From assembly GCF_902859585.1 (NCBI RefSeq), contig NZ_CADIJM010000001.1:496001-560000 (forward strand): a stretch of DNA of 64,000 nucleotides. Reading direction: 5' to 3'. The notes under the pieces were generated by a model. It was given only the letters and a program-made list of their open reading frames with translations, had not been told where the DNA came from and made no database searches. A program made the position numbers and the translations under genes. Origin of the DNA: Achromobacter animicus. Its GTDB lineage: Bacteria > Pseudomonadota > Gammaproteobacteria > Burkholderiales > Burkholderiaceae_B. Below are positions 40,739-49,075 of the stretch, piece after piece; the first letter of the stretch is position 1, and each line of letters opens with the position of its first letter.

Positions 40739-41209
40739 ATGCAATCAAAAAGCAGCGCCGTACGGCGCGAGGCGTGGGCCGCGGGCACGATGATCGTGCT
40801 GGGCCTGGGCGCCATCGCGCAGGCGTCAACCTACACACTGGGAAGCCTTGATCGCATGGGTCCTGGCATGTTCCCCGCGATTCTGGGCGTACTGCTCGTC
40901 CTTCTGGGGCTGGCCATTGCCAAGACGGCGACGTCGCCCGTCGTTGCCGAGGAAGATGCCGAAGAAGTGGCCCCGCCCGAGTGGCGCGGCTGGGGCTGCA
41001 TCATCGGCGGGTTGCTGTCCTTCATTCTGATCGGCAAGTTCGGCGGCCTGGTGCCGGCGACCTTCGTGCTGGTCTTCATCTCTGCCATGGGCGATCGCCA
41101 GCACACCTGGCGCAGCGCAGCCATTCTTGCCGCCGGTGTGACGGTGCTTGGCGTGGCGGTTTTCTCCTGGGCCCTGCAGCTCCAGTTTCCGTTGTTCCGC
41201 TGGGGTTGA
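40739..41209 (+). CDS. tctB: Tripartite tricarboxylate transporter, TctB small subunit
   Basis: A 156-residue membrane protein with four hydrophobic segments, the size and layout of TctB. The N-terminus has LGSLDRMGPGMFPAILGVLL, the family hallmark, followed by an acidic loop (VVAEEDAEEVAPPEW). TctB partners with TctA in secondary import of carboxylates delivered by a periplasmic TctC/Bug protein. GGGAGG lies upstream of the ATG. TctA follows after three bases. No tctC gene is in this window, so the binding protein must be encoded elsewhere. Confidence 0.9.
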   Translation: MQSKSSAVRREAWAAGTMIVLGLGAIAQASTYTLGSLDRMGPGMFPAILGVLLVLLGLAIAKTATSPVVAEEDAEEVAPPEWRGWGCIIGGLLSFILIGKFGGLVPATFVLVFISAMGDRQHTWRSAAILAAGVTVLGVAVFSWALQLQFPLFRWG

Positions 41210-41212
41210 TCC

Positions 41213-42739
41213 ATGGAAATCTTCAATAACCTGATGCACGGGTTCTCTGTCGCGTTCGCGCTGGACAACCTGATGTGGGCCATCTTCGGCGTGTTCATGG
41301 GCAACCTGATCGGCGTGCTGCCGGGCATGGGTGTGCTGGCCGCCATTTCGATCCTGCTGCCGCTGACCTACACGATGACGCCCACCGCGGCGTTGGTGAT
41401 GCTGTCCGGCATCTACTACGGCTCGCAATACGGCGGCGGGATCACGTCGATCATGCTGAACCTGCCGGGCACCGCGTCGCATGCGGTGGCGTGTCTGGAC
41501 GGCAATCCGCTGGCGCGCAACGGCAAGGCCGGCTCGGCGCTTTTCATGCTGATGTTCTCGTCGTTCTGCGGCGCGTCCGTCGGCATCCTGGCGATGATCC
41601 TGTTCTCGCCGCTGCTGGTTGACGTTGCGTTCAAGTTCGGTCCCGCCGAGTACTTCTCGATGATGATGCTGGGCCTGCTGGCCGGCGCCACGCTGGCCAA
41701 GGGATCGGCGATCAAGGGCGTGGCGATGGTCGTGGTCGGCCTGCTGCTGGGCGTGGTGGGCACGGACGTCAACACGGGCACGATGCGCTTTCACTTCGGC
41801 ATCCTGGAACTGTCCGATGGCCTGCAGATCGTGGCGCTGGCCATGGGCCTCTTCGGCGTGGCGGACTTCCTGAAGAACATCAATCGCATCGGCGGCGACA
41901 GCAAGGTCACGTCCGCGAAGGTGAGTCTGAAGTCTATGCGTCCGGAAGCCGGCGACATCAAGCAATCGCGCGGCGCGCTGGTGCGCGGCACGGCCATCGG
42001 CGCGGCGTTCGGCATCCTGCCGGGCACGGGTCCGACCATTGCGTCGTTCATCTCGTACGCAACGGAAAAGAAGGTTGCAAAGGAACCGCGCCGTTTCGGC
42101 CGCGGCGCCATCGAAGGCATCGCCGGTCCGGAAGCGGCCACCAGCGCCTCGACGCAGACCAGCTTCATTCCGACGATGAGCCTGGGCATCCCCGGCGATC
42201 CCGTCATGGCGCTGATGCTGGGCGCGCTCATCATCCACGGCATCCAACCGGGTCCGCAGATGATGATCGAGCACGCCGACATGTTCTGGGGGCTGATCGC
42301 CAGCTTCTGGGTCGGCAACGTGCTGCTGCTGCTCTTGAACCTGCCGCTGATCGGCATGTGGGTGCGCCTGTTGACCGTTCCCTTCCGCTATCTGTTCCCT
42401 GCCGCGCTGTTCTTTGTCTGCGTGGGGGTCTACAGCACGAACAACAACCTGTTCGACGTGGGGATGGTGACCTTGTTTGGCGCGGCGGGTTACGCGCTGA
42501 TCCGGCTGCGGTTTGAACCGGCGCCGCTGCTGCTGGGCTTTGTGCTCGGGCCGATGGTGGAAGAAAACTTCCGCCGCGCCCTGCTGCTGTCGCGTGGTGA
42601 GCTGTCGATCTTCGTGACGCGGCCCATCAGCCTGGGCTTCATCCTGGCGTGCGTGGGACTGATCGCGTTGCTCGCAGTGTCGGCCCTGCGCGCACGCAAG
42701 GCGCGCGAAGCGCTCAAGCACGCGGAGTCTGCTGCGTAA
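41213..42739 (+). CDS. tctA: Tripartite tricarboxylate transporter, TctA large permease
   Basis: A 508-residue permease with about twelve hydrophobic segments. TctA signatures are present: GNLIGVLPGMGVLAAISILL, YYGSQYGGGITSIMLNLPG, the second repeat GILPGTGPTIASFISYATEK and SFIPTMSLGIPGDPVMALML. It carries the carboxylate across the inner membrane with sodium or protons. It is three bases after tctB and followed by a clear Rho-independent terminator, so the operon is just tctBA. The substrate depends on the missing binding protein. Confidence 0.93.
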   Translation: MEIFNNLMHGFSVAFALDNLMWAIFGVFMGNLIGVLPGMGVLAAISILLPLTYTMTPTAALVMLSGIYYGSQYGGGITSIMLNLPGTASHAVACLDGNPLARNGKAGSALFMLMFSSFCGASVGILAMILFSPLLVDVAFKFGPAEYFSMMMLGLLAGATLAKGSAIKGVAMVVVGLLLGVVGTDVNTGTMRFHFGILELSDGLQIVALAMGLFGVADFLKNINRIGGDSKVTSAKVSLKSMRPEAGDIKQSRGALVRGTAIGAAFGILPGTGPTIASFISYATEKKVAKEPRRFGRGAIEGIAGPEAATSASTQTSFIPTMSLGIPGDPVMALMLGALIIHGIQPGPQMMIEHADMFWGLIASFWVGNVLLLLLNLPLIGMWVRLLTVPFRYLFPAALFFVCVGVYSTNNNLFDVGMVTLFGAAGYALIRLRFEPAPLLLGFVLGPMVEENFRRALLLSRGELSIFVTRPISLGFILACVGLIALLAVSALRARKAREALKHAESAA

Positions 42740-42771
42740 CCGCAAGGCAAGTTTCGGGGTAGTGCTGCTTT

Positions 42772-42802
42772 GGCCGGTCTCGCAAGGACCGGCCTTTTTT
42801 TT
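42772..42802 (+). terminator. Rho-independent terminator after tctA
   Basis: GGCCGGTC and GACCGGCC form a perfect 8-bp stem around TCGCAAG, followed by eight T residues. It lies 33 bp after the tctA stop. Confidence 0.93.
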
Positions 42803-42858
42803 GCGTATCGCTGGCTGAGCACAAACGCCGCGCACGTCTGGCTGGCGTTGTGGGGCCT

Positions 42859-43305
42859 TTATGCCTTGGCGGCGACGGGAACCCGGAAGGGAACGCCCAA
42901 TCGATTGAACGCGTTCATGGCAGCGATCGCGATCGTGAGATCGACCAGGTCCTTGGGCGCGAACGCGGCCGAGGCGGCGGCGTAGGCTTCGTCCGAGGCG
43001 TGCGTTTCGCTGACGCGGGTCACTTCCTCCGCCCACGCCAACGCGGCGCGTTCCTGGTCGGAGAACAGGTGGTGAACTTCGTCCCACACGGGCACCAGCG
43101 TGATCTTGTCGACCGACATGGTCTTGCGCAGGTCACGGGTGTGCAGGTCGATGCAGTGTGCGCAGCCATTGATCTGCGAGACGCGCAGGAACACGAGATG
43201 CACGAGTTCCGCCGGAAGCGCGGTGCGCTGTGTCACGTAGTGGTGAATGCCAAAGAGCGCTTTCGCGCCATCGGGTGCGGTTTCTTGCCAGTTCAGGCGG
43301 GTCAT
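42859..43305 (-). CDS. Carboxymuconolactone decarboxylase/AhpD-like protein
   Basis: A 148-residue helical protein of the CMD/AhpD family. The redox pair is Cys-x2-Cys in INGCAHCIDLHTRDL, with the His four residues further on as in alkylhydroperoxidase AhpD. Such proteins reduce peroxides or lipoamide-type disulfides, or act as general thiol oxidoreductases. It is leftward and ends 56 bp from the tctA terminator. A second, distinct AhpD-like gene lies at 46562. Confidence 0.87.
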   Translation of the reverse strand: MTRLNWQETAPDGAKALFGIHHYVTQRTALPAELVHLVFLRVSQINGCAHCIDLHTRDLRKTMSVDKITLVPVWDEVHHLFSDQERAALAWAEEVTRVSETHASDEAYAAASAAFAPKDLVDLTIAIAAMNAFNRLGVPFRVPVAAKA

Positions 43306-43455
43306 TCCAGTTCCTTGCTGCGGTTGTTGATGACCGCAACATTACCCTGCCGGATGCCGGTGCAACAGGGCCAAGAATTGGCGTATTGACTGATCCAAGA
43401 TGACCGCGCCCCGTCCTGGCCAGCGGCATCCCCACCTTTTCCCGAAGCGGGCTTT

Positions 43456-43776
43456 TCAGTGTTCGGGTGCGGACGCGTCGCTGCCGCCATGACCGTCGAT
43501 GTGCCCAAGCGGGCGGCCGGGATCCAGGCGGTCGCGCACGCGCTGCTTCAGCACCTTGGCGTCGGGAAAACCGCCGTCGCGCTTGCGGTCCCAGATCAGG
43601 TCGCCGTTGTAGGTGATCTGGAAGATGCCACCTGTACCCGGCTGCAGCGCCACTTCGCCCAGATCGGTCGAAAACGTGGATAGCAGTTCCTGCGCCATCC
43701 AGCCGGCGCGCAGCAGCCATTGGCACTGCGTGCAGTAGAGGATGACGATGCGAGGGCGCAAGGCGGGCGGGTTCAT
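43456..43776 (-). CDS. SelT/SelW/SelH (Rdx) family protein
   Basis: A 106-residue thioredoxin-fold protein of the Rdx family. The redox motif is CTQC in RIVILYCTQCQWLLRAGWMA, the Cys version of the selenoprotein W site, and the family's GGIFQITYNGDLIWDRKRDG and FPDAKVLKQRVRD follow. It is thought to act in thiol redox control, with no proven substrate in bacteria. It is 150 bp upstream of the AhpD-like gene on the same strand, so the two redox proteins may be linked. The C-terminal 17 residues (GHIDGHGGSDASAPEH) are flexible. Confidence 0.88.
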   Translation of the reverse strand: MNPPALRPRIVILYCTQCQWLLRAGWMAQELLSTFSTDLGEVALQPGTGGIFQITYNGDLIWDRKRDGGFPDAKVLKQRVRDRLDPGRPLGHIDGHGGSDASAPEH

Positions 43777-43863
43777 GGGAAAGGCATTCTACGCCAGGCC
43801 AGCGACGCGCGATCATGGATAATGTCGGGTTTTCCCGGGTCTGCAATGGGCCCAGAGCCTGCA

Positions 43864-45069
43864 ATGAAGTCTGCCTTGACGCCCCGAGGCCAGCGCTGGC
43901 TGATCGGTCTTTTGATGGGACTGGTCACGCTTACGCCGATGGCCATCGACATCTACCTGCCCTCCCTGCCCGCCATGGCGCACGCGTTTGACGAGCCCAT
44001 CGGCGCGCTGCAGGCCAGCATCACGCTTTTCATCTTCGCGGTCGGTCTGGGTCAGGTCTTGATCGGACCGCTTGCCGACCGCTATGGCCGGCGGCCCGTG
44101 GCGCTGTGCGGGGCGCTGGCGTATCTGGCGGGCTCCGCGCTGGGCGCGGCGGCAACTTCGCTCGACGTGTTCTATGCCGCGCGCATTGTGCAGGGACTTG
44201 GCGCGTGTTCCGCGTCGCTGGTGGCGTTTGCCGCCGTCCGCGATTGCTTCAGCCCGGCCGTCGGCGCGCGCGTCTATAGCTATCTGAACGGCGCGCTGTG
44301 TACGGTGCCCGCGCTGGCGCCGATGGTGGGCGGCATGCTGGCGCTCCATGCGGGCTGGCGCAGCACGTTCGTGTTCATGGCGGTGTTCGCGCTGGCGTTG
44401 GCGGCGCTGCTTGCGCTGCGCTTCGAGGAGACGCGGGCCAAGCCGGGCCACCGCCCCGGCGCGCTGTACAGCCTGCCCCGCTATGCGCCCATCGTTGCCA
44501 GCGGCAGGTTCCTGTACTTCGCGTGTTTCGGCATGGCGGGCATGGCCATGATCCTGGTGTTCGTGTCGGCCGCGCCGGTCGTGCTGGTGCAGCAACTCGG
44601 CTATTCAGAGCTGGGATTTTCGGCGTGGTTCGGTGGCAATGCGGCCATCAACATCGCCGCCTTCTTCCTGGCGCCTGCATTCATCGCTCGGTATGGCCGC
44701 TACACCATGGTGCGCGTCGGCATGGCGGCGCTGCTGCTGGCGTCGGCGTCGCATCTGGGGGCATGGCTGTGGGCGCCGCTTTCCGCCTGGATCTTCATGC
44801 TGCCGGTGGCGGTGCTGACCGTGGGGTTCTCGCTGGCGTTGGGATCGGGGTTGAGTCTGGCGCTGGAACCGTTCGCGGACCGCGCGGGCACCGCCGCAGC
44901 GGTCTACGGGTTGTTCCAGATGAGCGGGTCGGCCGTAATCGCGACCGTCTTGCTCGATAGCGGGATGGCGCCGCAGGCGGCCATGGCGTTGATCGGGGCG
45001 GTGATTGTGGCGCCGTTGCTGCTGCTGTCGCCGGCACTGGGCCGGCGGATTGATGCACGCAATGGCTAG
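43864..45069 (+). CDS. Bcr/CflA family drug efflux MFS transporter
   Basis: A 401-residue major facilitator protein with twelve hydrophobic segments. The family motifs are TPMAIDIYLPSLPAMAHAF in the first segment and GPLADRYGRRPVALCG in the loop after the second. Members expel bicyclomycin, chloramphenicol or sulfonamides; some export cysteine or arabinose. I choose the ATG at 43864 (MKSALTPRGQRW); in-frame ATGs at 43822 and 43846 are possible. It is convergent with chrA, and the two stop codons share the tetranucleotide CTAG at 45066-45069. Confidence 0.88.
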   Translation: MKSALTPRGQRWLIGLLMGLVTLTPMAIDIYLPSLPAMAHAFDEPIGALQASITLFIFAVGLGQVLIGPLADRYGRRPVALCGALAYLAGSALGAAATSLDVFYAARIVQGLGACSASLVAFAAVRDCFSPAVGARVYSYLNGALCTVPALAPMVGGMLALHAGWRSTFVFMAVFALALAALLALRFEETRAKPGHRPGALYSLPRYAPIVASGRFLYFACFGMAGMAMILVFVSAAPVVLVQQLGYSELGFSAWFGGNAAINIAAFFLAPAFIARYGRYTMVRVGMAALLLASASHLGAWLWAPLSAWIFMLPVAVLTVGFSLALGSGLSLALEPFADRAGTAAAVYGLFQMSGSAVIATVLLDSGMAPQAAMALIGAVIVAPLLLLSPALGRRIDARNG

Positions 45070-46322
45070 ACCAGCCAGCCCAGCGACCAGCCGCTGACGG
45101 CGGCCAGCAGCACCACCCACACCGGCGACCACCGGCCATAGACCAGCAGCGCGAACAGCAGCAACGCCAGGCCAAAGTCGGCCTTGCCGAGAATCGCGCT
45201 TGTCCAGACGGGGTCGTACAGCGCGCCGAGCAGGATGCCGACGACGCTGGCATTCACGCCGGCCACCATGTTGCGCACGCCGGGCCGGCGGCGCAACGTA
45301 TCCCAGAATGGCAGCGCCGCGGCGAGCAGCAAGGCGCCCGGCACGAAGATGACGCACAGCAGCGTCAGGCCGCCCGCCCAGCCGGACAAGGGGCCGGACG
45401 ACATGGCGCCCAGGAACGCCGCGAAGGTGAACAACGGGCCGGGCATGGCCTGCGCCGCGCCGTATCCGGCCAGAAATTCCGCGTTGGACACCATCCCGGA
45501 AGAGACGGACGCGGTTTCGAGCAGCGGCAGCACCACGTGCCCGCCGCCGAAGACCAGGGCGCCGGCGCGGTAGAAGCCGGCGATCTGGCTGGCCAGCGCC
45601 CCGTCCGACAGCAGCGCCCACAATGGCAACCCTGCCATCAACGCGGCAAACAGGCCCAGCGACACCAGACCTGCCACGCGGGGCACGCCCGACGAGGCAT
45701 TGGACAGGACGGGCCGGGGCGGCAATTGCAGGAAGGCCGCGCCGATCACCGCACCCAGCACGACGGCCCCGATCTGCGCCAGCGCCGTGGGCAGCACCAC
45801 GGTGAGCAATGCAGCGGCGATAGCCAGCGCGGCGCGCGGCCTGTCCGGACAGAGCGATCTGCCCATGCCCCAGACCGCCTGCGCCACGATGGCGACCGCC
45901 GCGACCTTCAGGCCATGGATGGCGGCCGATTCGGACAGCCAGCCATAGTGAGCAAGTCCCATGGCAAAGCCGATCAGTGCGAGCGCCGATGGCAGCGTGA
46001 ATGCGATCCACGCGGCCAGCATGCCGGCCCAGCCGGCCCGGCGCAGGCCGATCGCCATGCCGACCTGGCTGCTGGCGGGACCTGGCAGAAACTGGCACAG
46101 CGCGACCAGATCGGAAAACGCGTAGTCATCGAGCCAGCGTCGCCGGTCGACGAATTCAGTGCGGAAATAACCCAGGTGCGCCACCGGTCCGCCAAAGGAC
46201 GTCAAGCCCAGGCGCAGGAACACCAGAAAAACTTCAAGGCAGGATCCGCGGCCTGTCTGGGCGCGTGCGCCGGTGGCCGGCTTGCTGTCGACATGTTCGT
46301 CATGGGGGGATGGGTGCGGCAT
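45066..46322 (-). CDS. chrA: Chromate transporter, ChrA family
   Basis: A 418-residue membrane protein with the duplicated ChrA architecture. The first half has FLRLGLTSFGGPVAHLGYFR and LCQFLPGPASSQVGMAIGL; the second has the matching GALVFGGGHVVLPLLETASV and GYGAAQAMPGPLFTFAAFLG. ChrA exports chromate from the cytoplasm, giving Cr(VI) resistance. No chrB regulator is next to it. The ATG at 46322 opens a 25-residue hydrophilic leader. Its stop overlaps that of the convergent Bcr/CflA gene. Confidence 0.92.
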   Translation of the reverse strand: MPHPSPHDEHVDSKPATGARAQTGRGSCLEVFLVFLRLGLTSFGGPVAHLGYFRTEFVDRRRWLDDYAFSDLVALCQFLPGPASSQVGMAIGLRRAGWAGMLAAWIAFTLPSALALIGFAMGLAHYGWLSESAAIHGLKVAAVAIVAQAVWGMGRSLCPDRPRAALAIAAALLTVVLPTALAQIGAVVLGAVIGAAFLQLPPRPVLSNASSGVPRVAGLVSLGLFAALMAGLPLWALLSDGALASQIAGFYRAGALVFGGGHVVLPLLETASVSSGMVSNAEFLAGYGAAQAMPGPLFTFAAFLGAMSSGPLSGWAGGLTLLCVIFVPGALLLAAALPFWDTLRRRPGVRNMVAGVNASVVGILLGALYDPVWTSAILGKADFGLALLLFALLVYGRWSPVWVVLLAAVSGWSLGWLV

Positions 46323-46455
46323 CGGCTCGGGCTTCTTGGGAGTCGGGGCGGCGATGTCTTTCGGGCCCCAGTTCCAAGCTTATAGCCGGGCCACGGCCGG
46401 GATTCAATCGGATAAATGTCAGGAATTGGCGCTTGCCGCGCCTTGCTCGCGGCGG

Positions 46456-46493
46456 ATCATGGCCCATACCAAAAGCGGATTTATGGCACTTCA
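46456..46493 (+). promoter_or_regulatory. MocR-type site A, upstream of AhpD-like gene
   Basis: A 38-bp segment begins ATCATGGCCC, has AAGCG near its middle, and ends TTTATGGCACTTCA. It matches site B (48501-48538) at about 30 of 38 positions with no gaps. Two ATGGC elements lie 24 bp apart in direct orientation, as expected for MocR/PdxR regulators. It ends 68 bp before the AhpD-like start. Confidence 0.7.
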
Positions 46494-46561
46494 GCGTTAG
46501 GCCAATCGGCCGCATCATGGTCCGGTCAGTTCAACTTCCATCGCATCAGAAAGGTATGCAC

Positions 46562-47041
46562 ATGAGCCAGCGTTTGAATTACTTCCAGGTGTCCGAAGTC
46601 CTGTCGAAGAAGTATGTCGATTTGAGCATGGCGCTCAAGAAAACCGCCGTGGTCCAGGAATTGGGAGACCTGGTCGATATCCGCGCCTCGCAGATCAACG
46701 GCTGCGGATTCTGCCTGGATATGCACGTAAAGGAAGCGACGATCAAAGGCGAGCGCGCGTTGCGCCTGCATCACGTCGCCATCTGGCGCGAATCGCCGCT
46801 TTTCTCGCCCCGTGAACGCGCTGCATTGGAATGGACCGAGGCGCTGACCACCCTGCCCCCCCATGGCGTGCCGGACGCAATCTACGACGCCGTGCGCGCC
46901 CAGTTCACGGAAAGCGAGCTCTCGGACCTGACGTTCCGGGTGGTCGCCATCAATGGCTGGAATCGCCTGAACGTCGCCTTCCGCACTGTTCCGGGTTCGG
47001 CCGACCAGGCCTTTGGCCTGGACAAGGCGGGCCTGAACTGA
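46562..47041 (+). CDS. Carboxymuconolactone decarboxylase/AhpD-like protein, MocR-linked
   Basis: A 159-residue protein of the CMD/AhpD family with the redox motif CGFC in INGCGFCLDMHVKEA and the following His. Members act as peroxidases or thiol oxidoreductases. The start at 46562 (MSQRLNYFQV) has AAAGGT six bases upstream; an in-frame ATG at 46556 is too close to it. It is convergent with the MocR gene, whose stop is 21 bp away, and its upstream region carries the 38-bp site shared with the MocR promoter, so it is a likely target of that regulator. Confidence 0.88.
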   Translation: MSQRLNYFQVSEVLSKKYVDLSMALKKTAVVQELGDLVDIRASQINGCGFCLDMHVKEATIKGERALRLHHVAIWRESPLFSPRERAALEWTEALTTLPPHGVPDAIYDAVRAQFTESELSDLTFRVVAINGWNRLNVAFRTVPGSADQAFGLDKAGLN

Positions 47042-47062
47042 CCAGCGCTTGCCTTCCGCGTT

Positions 47063-48505
47063 TCACATCAGTTGCAGGATCCGGCGGGCCAGTTGCTCCG
47101 CCTGCTCGGCCGACACGATGTTGGTGAAGCTCATGAGCAGGCCGGAGCGCGCATCGGGCGCCGCCGACCAGTGCGACAAGGCTTGCGCATACAGGCCGTG
47201 CTGCAGCATGCGCGACGCCAGTTCGCGATCGGTCTGATGGCCTTCCAGGCGCGCCACCAGGTGCATGCCGCCCGGCTGCAAATCGATGCGCAAGCGGGAC
47301 CCCATGACATCGGTCAATGCTGCCGCCGTGGCGTGGCGCCGTTCGCTGTACAGGCGGCGCATGCGCTGGATGTGACGCGCGAAATGGCCTTCGTTGATGA
47401 ACGACGTCAGCACGGCCTGCGTCAACGCCGGTGCGCCGCCCGCCAGCAGCATACACAGGCGCTCGAAACGCGGCACCTGCTCTTCGGGCACGACCAGATA
47501 GGCAAGCCGCATACCCGGGAACAGCACCTTGCTGAAGGTGCCCGAATACAGCACCCGGCCCTGCCGGTCCAGACTTTTCAGCGCGGGCAGCGGACGGCCG
47601 ACGTAGCGGTACTCGCCGTCGTAGTCGTCTTCCACGATCCACGCGCTGTTGCGTTCAGCCCAGTCCAGCAAGGCCTGGCGCCGGGGCAGCGACAGCGACA
47701 GGCTCAGCGGACTTTGATGCGCGGGCGTCACGACGGCCCCCCGGGCCCGCGGCTCCTGCGCGATGCCCGCCTCCACCACCAAACCTTCCGCGTCCACACG
47801 CACGGGCACGGCCTGCATCCCGGCCTGCGCCAGCAGCACCCGCGTGGGCGGATAGCCGGGGTCTTCCACCCAGACCGAATCGCCGGGCTTGAAGAGCGCC
47901 TGCATGATGAGCTGCATGGTGTTGTTGTAGCCCGGCGTGATGAACACCTGGCGCGGCGTGCACTGGATGCCGCGCGCGACCTGCAGGTAAGCCGCCGTGG
48001 CGGTCCGCAGCCCAAGCAATCCGGCAGGATCCGGGTAGCCGAGGTCGGGCGGCTGCATGCCGCGCAGATGCCGCGCGCCCAGCCGCGCCCAGATCTTGCG
48101 CGGAAAGGCGTCTAGCGCGGGCAGCCCCATCTGGAATGGCAGCGGCGCGGCCGGCCGCGGCCAGCGATCTTCGACCGCCTCGGCGGGCCGGGCCCGGGCC
48201 GCCGGGGCCGCCGGGGCCGCCGAGGCCATACGCGCGGCGGGTTGCAGGTTGGGTGCGACCACGGTGCCCGCTTGGCCGCGCGCCTGGATGTACCCTTCCG
48301 ACGCCAGCAGCGAGTAAGCGACTTCAATGGTGCCGCGCGCCACGCCGATTTCCTTGGCGAGCGCGCGTGCCGACGGGATGCGGTCGCCGGGTTTGAGGGC
48401 GCCTTCGGCGATGGCGCTACGGAAACGCTCGTAGACCTGCCGGTACAGCGGGAGGCCGGCGGCGTCGGCGACGGTTTGCAGAGCGTCGGGTGTTGCAGGA
48501 ATCAT
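47063..48505 (-). CDS. MocR/PdxR family regulator (GntR HTH plus aminotransferase domain)
   Basis: A 480-residue regulator. Residues about 18-85 are a GntR winged helix (IPSARALAKEIGVARGTIEV); about 125-475 are a class I aminotransferase-like domain with the PLP lysine Lys326 in YSGTFSKVLFPGMRLAY and the DDYDGEYRY motif. A flexible Ala/Pro linker joins them. Such proteins sense PLP adducts of amines or amino acids. Site B overlaps its own start codon, suggesting autorepression, and also faces the divergent GNAT-flavodoxin operon. The ATG at 48505 starts the conserved region directly. Confidence 0.9.
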   Translation of the reverse strand: MIPATPDALQTVADAAGLPLYRQVYERFRSAIAEGALKPGDRIPSARALAKEIGVARGTIEVAYSLLASEGYIQARGQAGTVVAPNLQPAARMASAAPAAPAARARPAEAVEDRWPRPAAPLPFQMGLPALDAFPRKIWARLGARHLRGMQPPDLGYPDPAGLLGLRTATAAYLQVARGIQCTPRQVFITPGYNNTMQLIMQALFKPGDSVWVEDPGYPPTRVLLAQAGMQAVPVRVDAEGLVVEAGIAQEPRARGAVVTPAHQSPLSLSLSLPRRQALLDWAERNSAWIVEDDYDGEYRYVGRPLPALKSLDRQGRVLYSGTFSKVLFPGMRLAYLVVPEEQVPRFERLCMLLAGGAPALTQAVLTSFINEGHFARHIQRMRRLYSERRHATAAALTDVMGSRLRIDLQPGGMHLVARLEGHQTDRELASRMLQHGLYAQALSHWSAAPDARSGLLMSFTNIVSAEQAEQLARRILQLM

Positions 48506-48538
48506 GGCATAGTCCGTAAGCGCATTTATGGCCCTTCA
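48501..48538. promoter_or_regulatory. MocR-type site B, between MocR and GNAT genes
   Basis: This 38-bp segment begins ATCATGGCAT and ends TTTATGGCCCTTCA, nearly identical to site A (46456-46493) and at a similar distance (78 bp) from the rightward start at 48617. It covers the MocR start codon on the other strand. A third TTATGGC follows at 48541. Confidence 0.7.
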
Positions 48539-48616
48539 AATTATGGCATGCGCTTTTTAAGATTCGTACTCACGGTGGGCGTACGTTCAGCGCCCCAACC
48601 CCTGAGGGACTGATCC

Positions 48617-49075
48617 ATGCATACATCCTCCACTGAGCCGGCACTGCGCCATCTGGAGACGCCGGAAGAATGGCGGGCTTGCCTGCCGCTGATGCGCGAA
48701 CTGCGTCCGCATCTGGCCCAGGCGGACGACTTCGTCCAACGCCTGGCCCGGATGCACCAGGAAAACTACCGGCTGCTGGCCGTCATGCGTGACGGCCAGG
48801 CGGTGGCGCTGGCGGGATACCGCTATCAGGAAAACCTGATCTATGGGCGCTTCATGTACGTGGACGACCTGGTCGTGGATCCCTCGGCGCGCGGCAGCCG
48901 CTGGGGCGCCCGGCTGATCGCCGAACTGGACCAACTCGCTCGCGATGCGGACTGCGACAAGTTTGTGCTCGATACCGGGCTGGGCAACGCGCTGGCGCAA
49001 CGCTTCTATTTCCGGCAGGGCCTGTTGACCAGCGCCATCCGGTTCAGCAAACCCTTGAAAGGAAGTTCCGAATGA
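48617..49075 (+). CDS. GNAT family N-acetyltransferase
   Basis: A 152-residue acetyltransferase. The acetyl-CoA binding region is YVDDLVVDPSARGSRWGARL, an R/Q-x2-G-x-G/A variant, preceded by the beta strands AVALAGYRYQENLIYGRFM. The substrate is unknown. It is divergent from the MocR gene, with site B between, and overlaps the following flavodoxin-fold gene as ATGA, so the two are translationally coupled. A MocR regulator with an acetyltransferase target suggests amine metabolism, by context only. Confidence 0.85.
   Translation: MHTSSTEPALRHLETPEEWRACLPLMRELRPHLAQADDFVQRLARMHQENYRLLAVMRDGQAVALAGYRYQENLIYGRFMYVDDLVVDPSARGSRWGARLIAELDQLARDADCDKFVLDTGLGNALAQRFYFRQGLLTSAIRFSKPLKGSSE

Noticed and set aside
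40826-43087. Very long open frame on the minus strand across tctBA (about 750 codons).
   Set aside because: It is antisense to the well-supported tctB and tctA genes, is rich in Arg, Gln, His and Gly without domains, and arises from GC-rich third-position bias.
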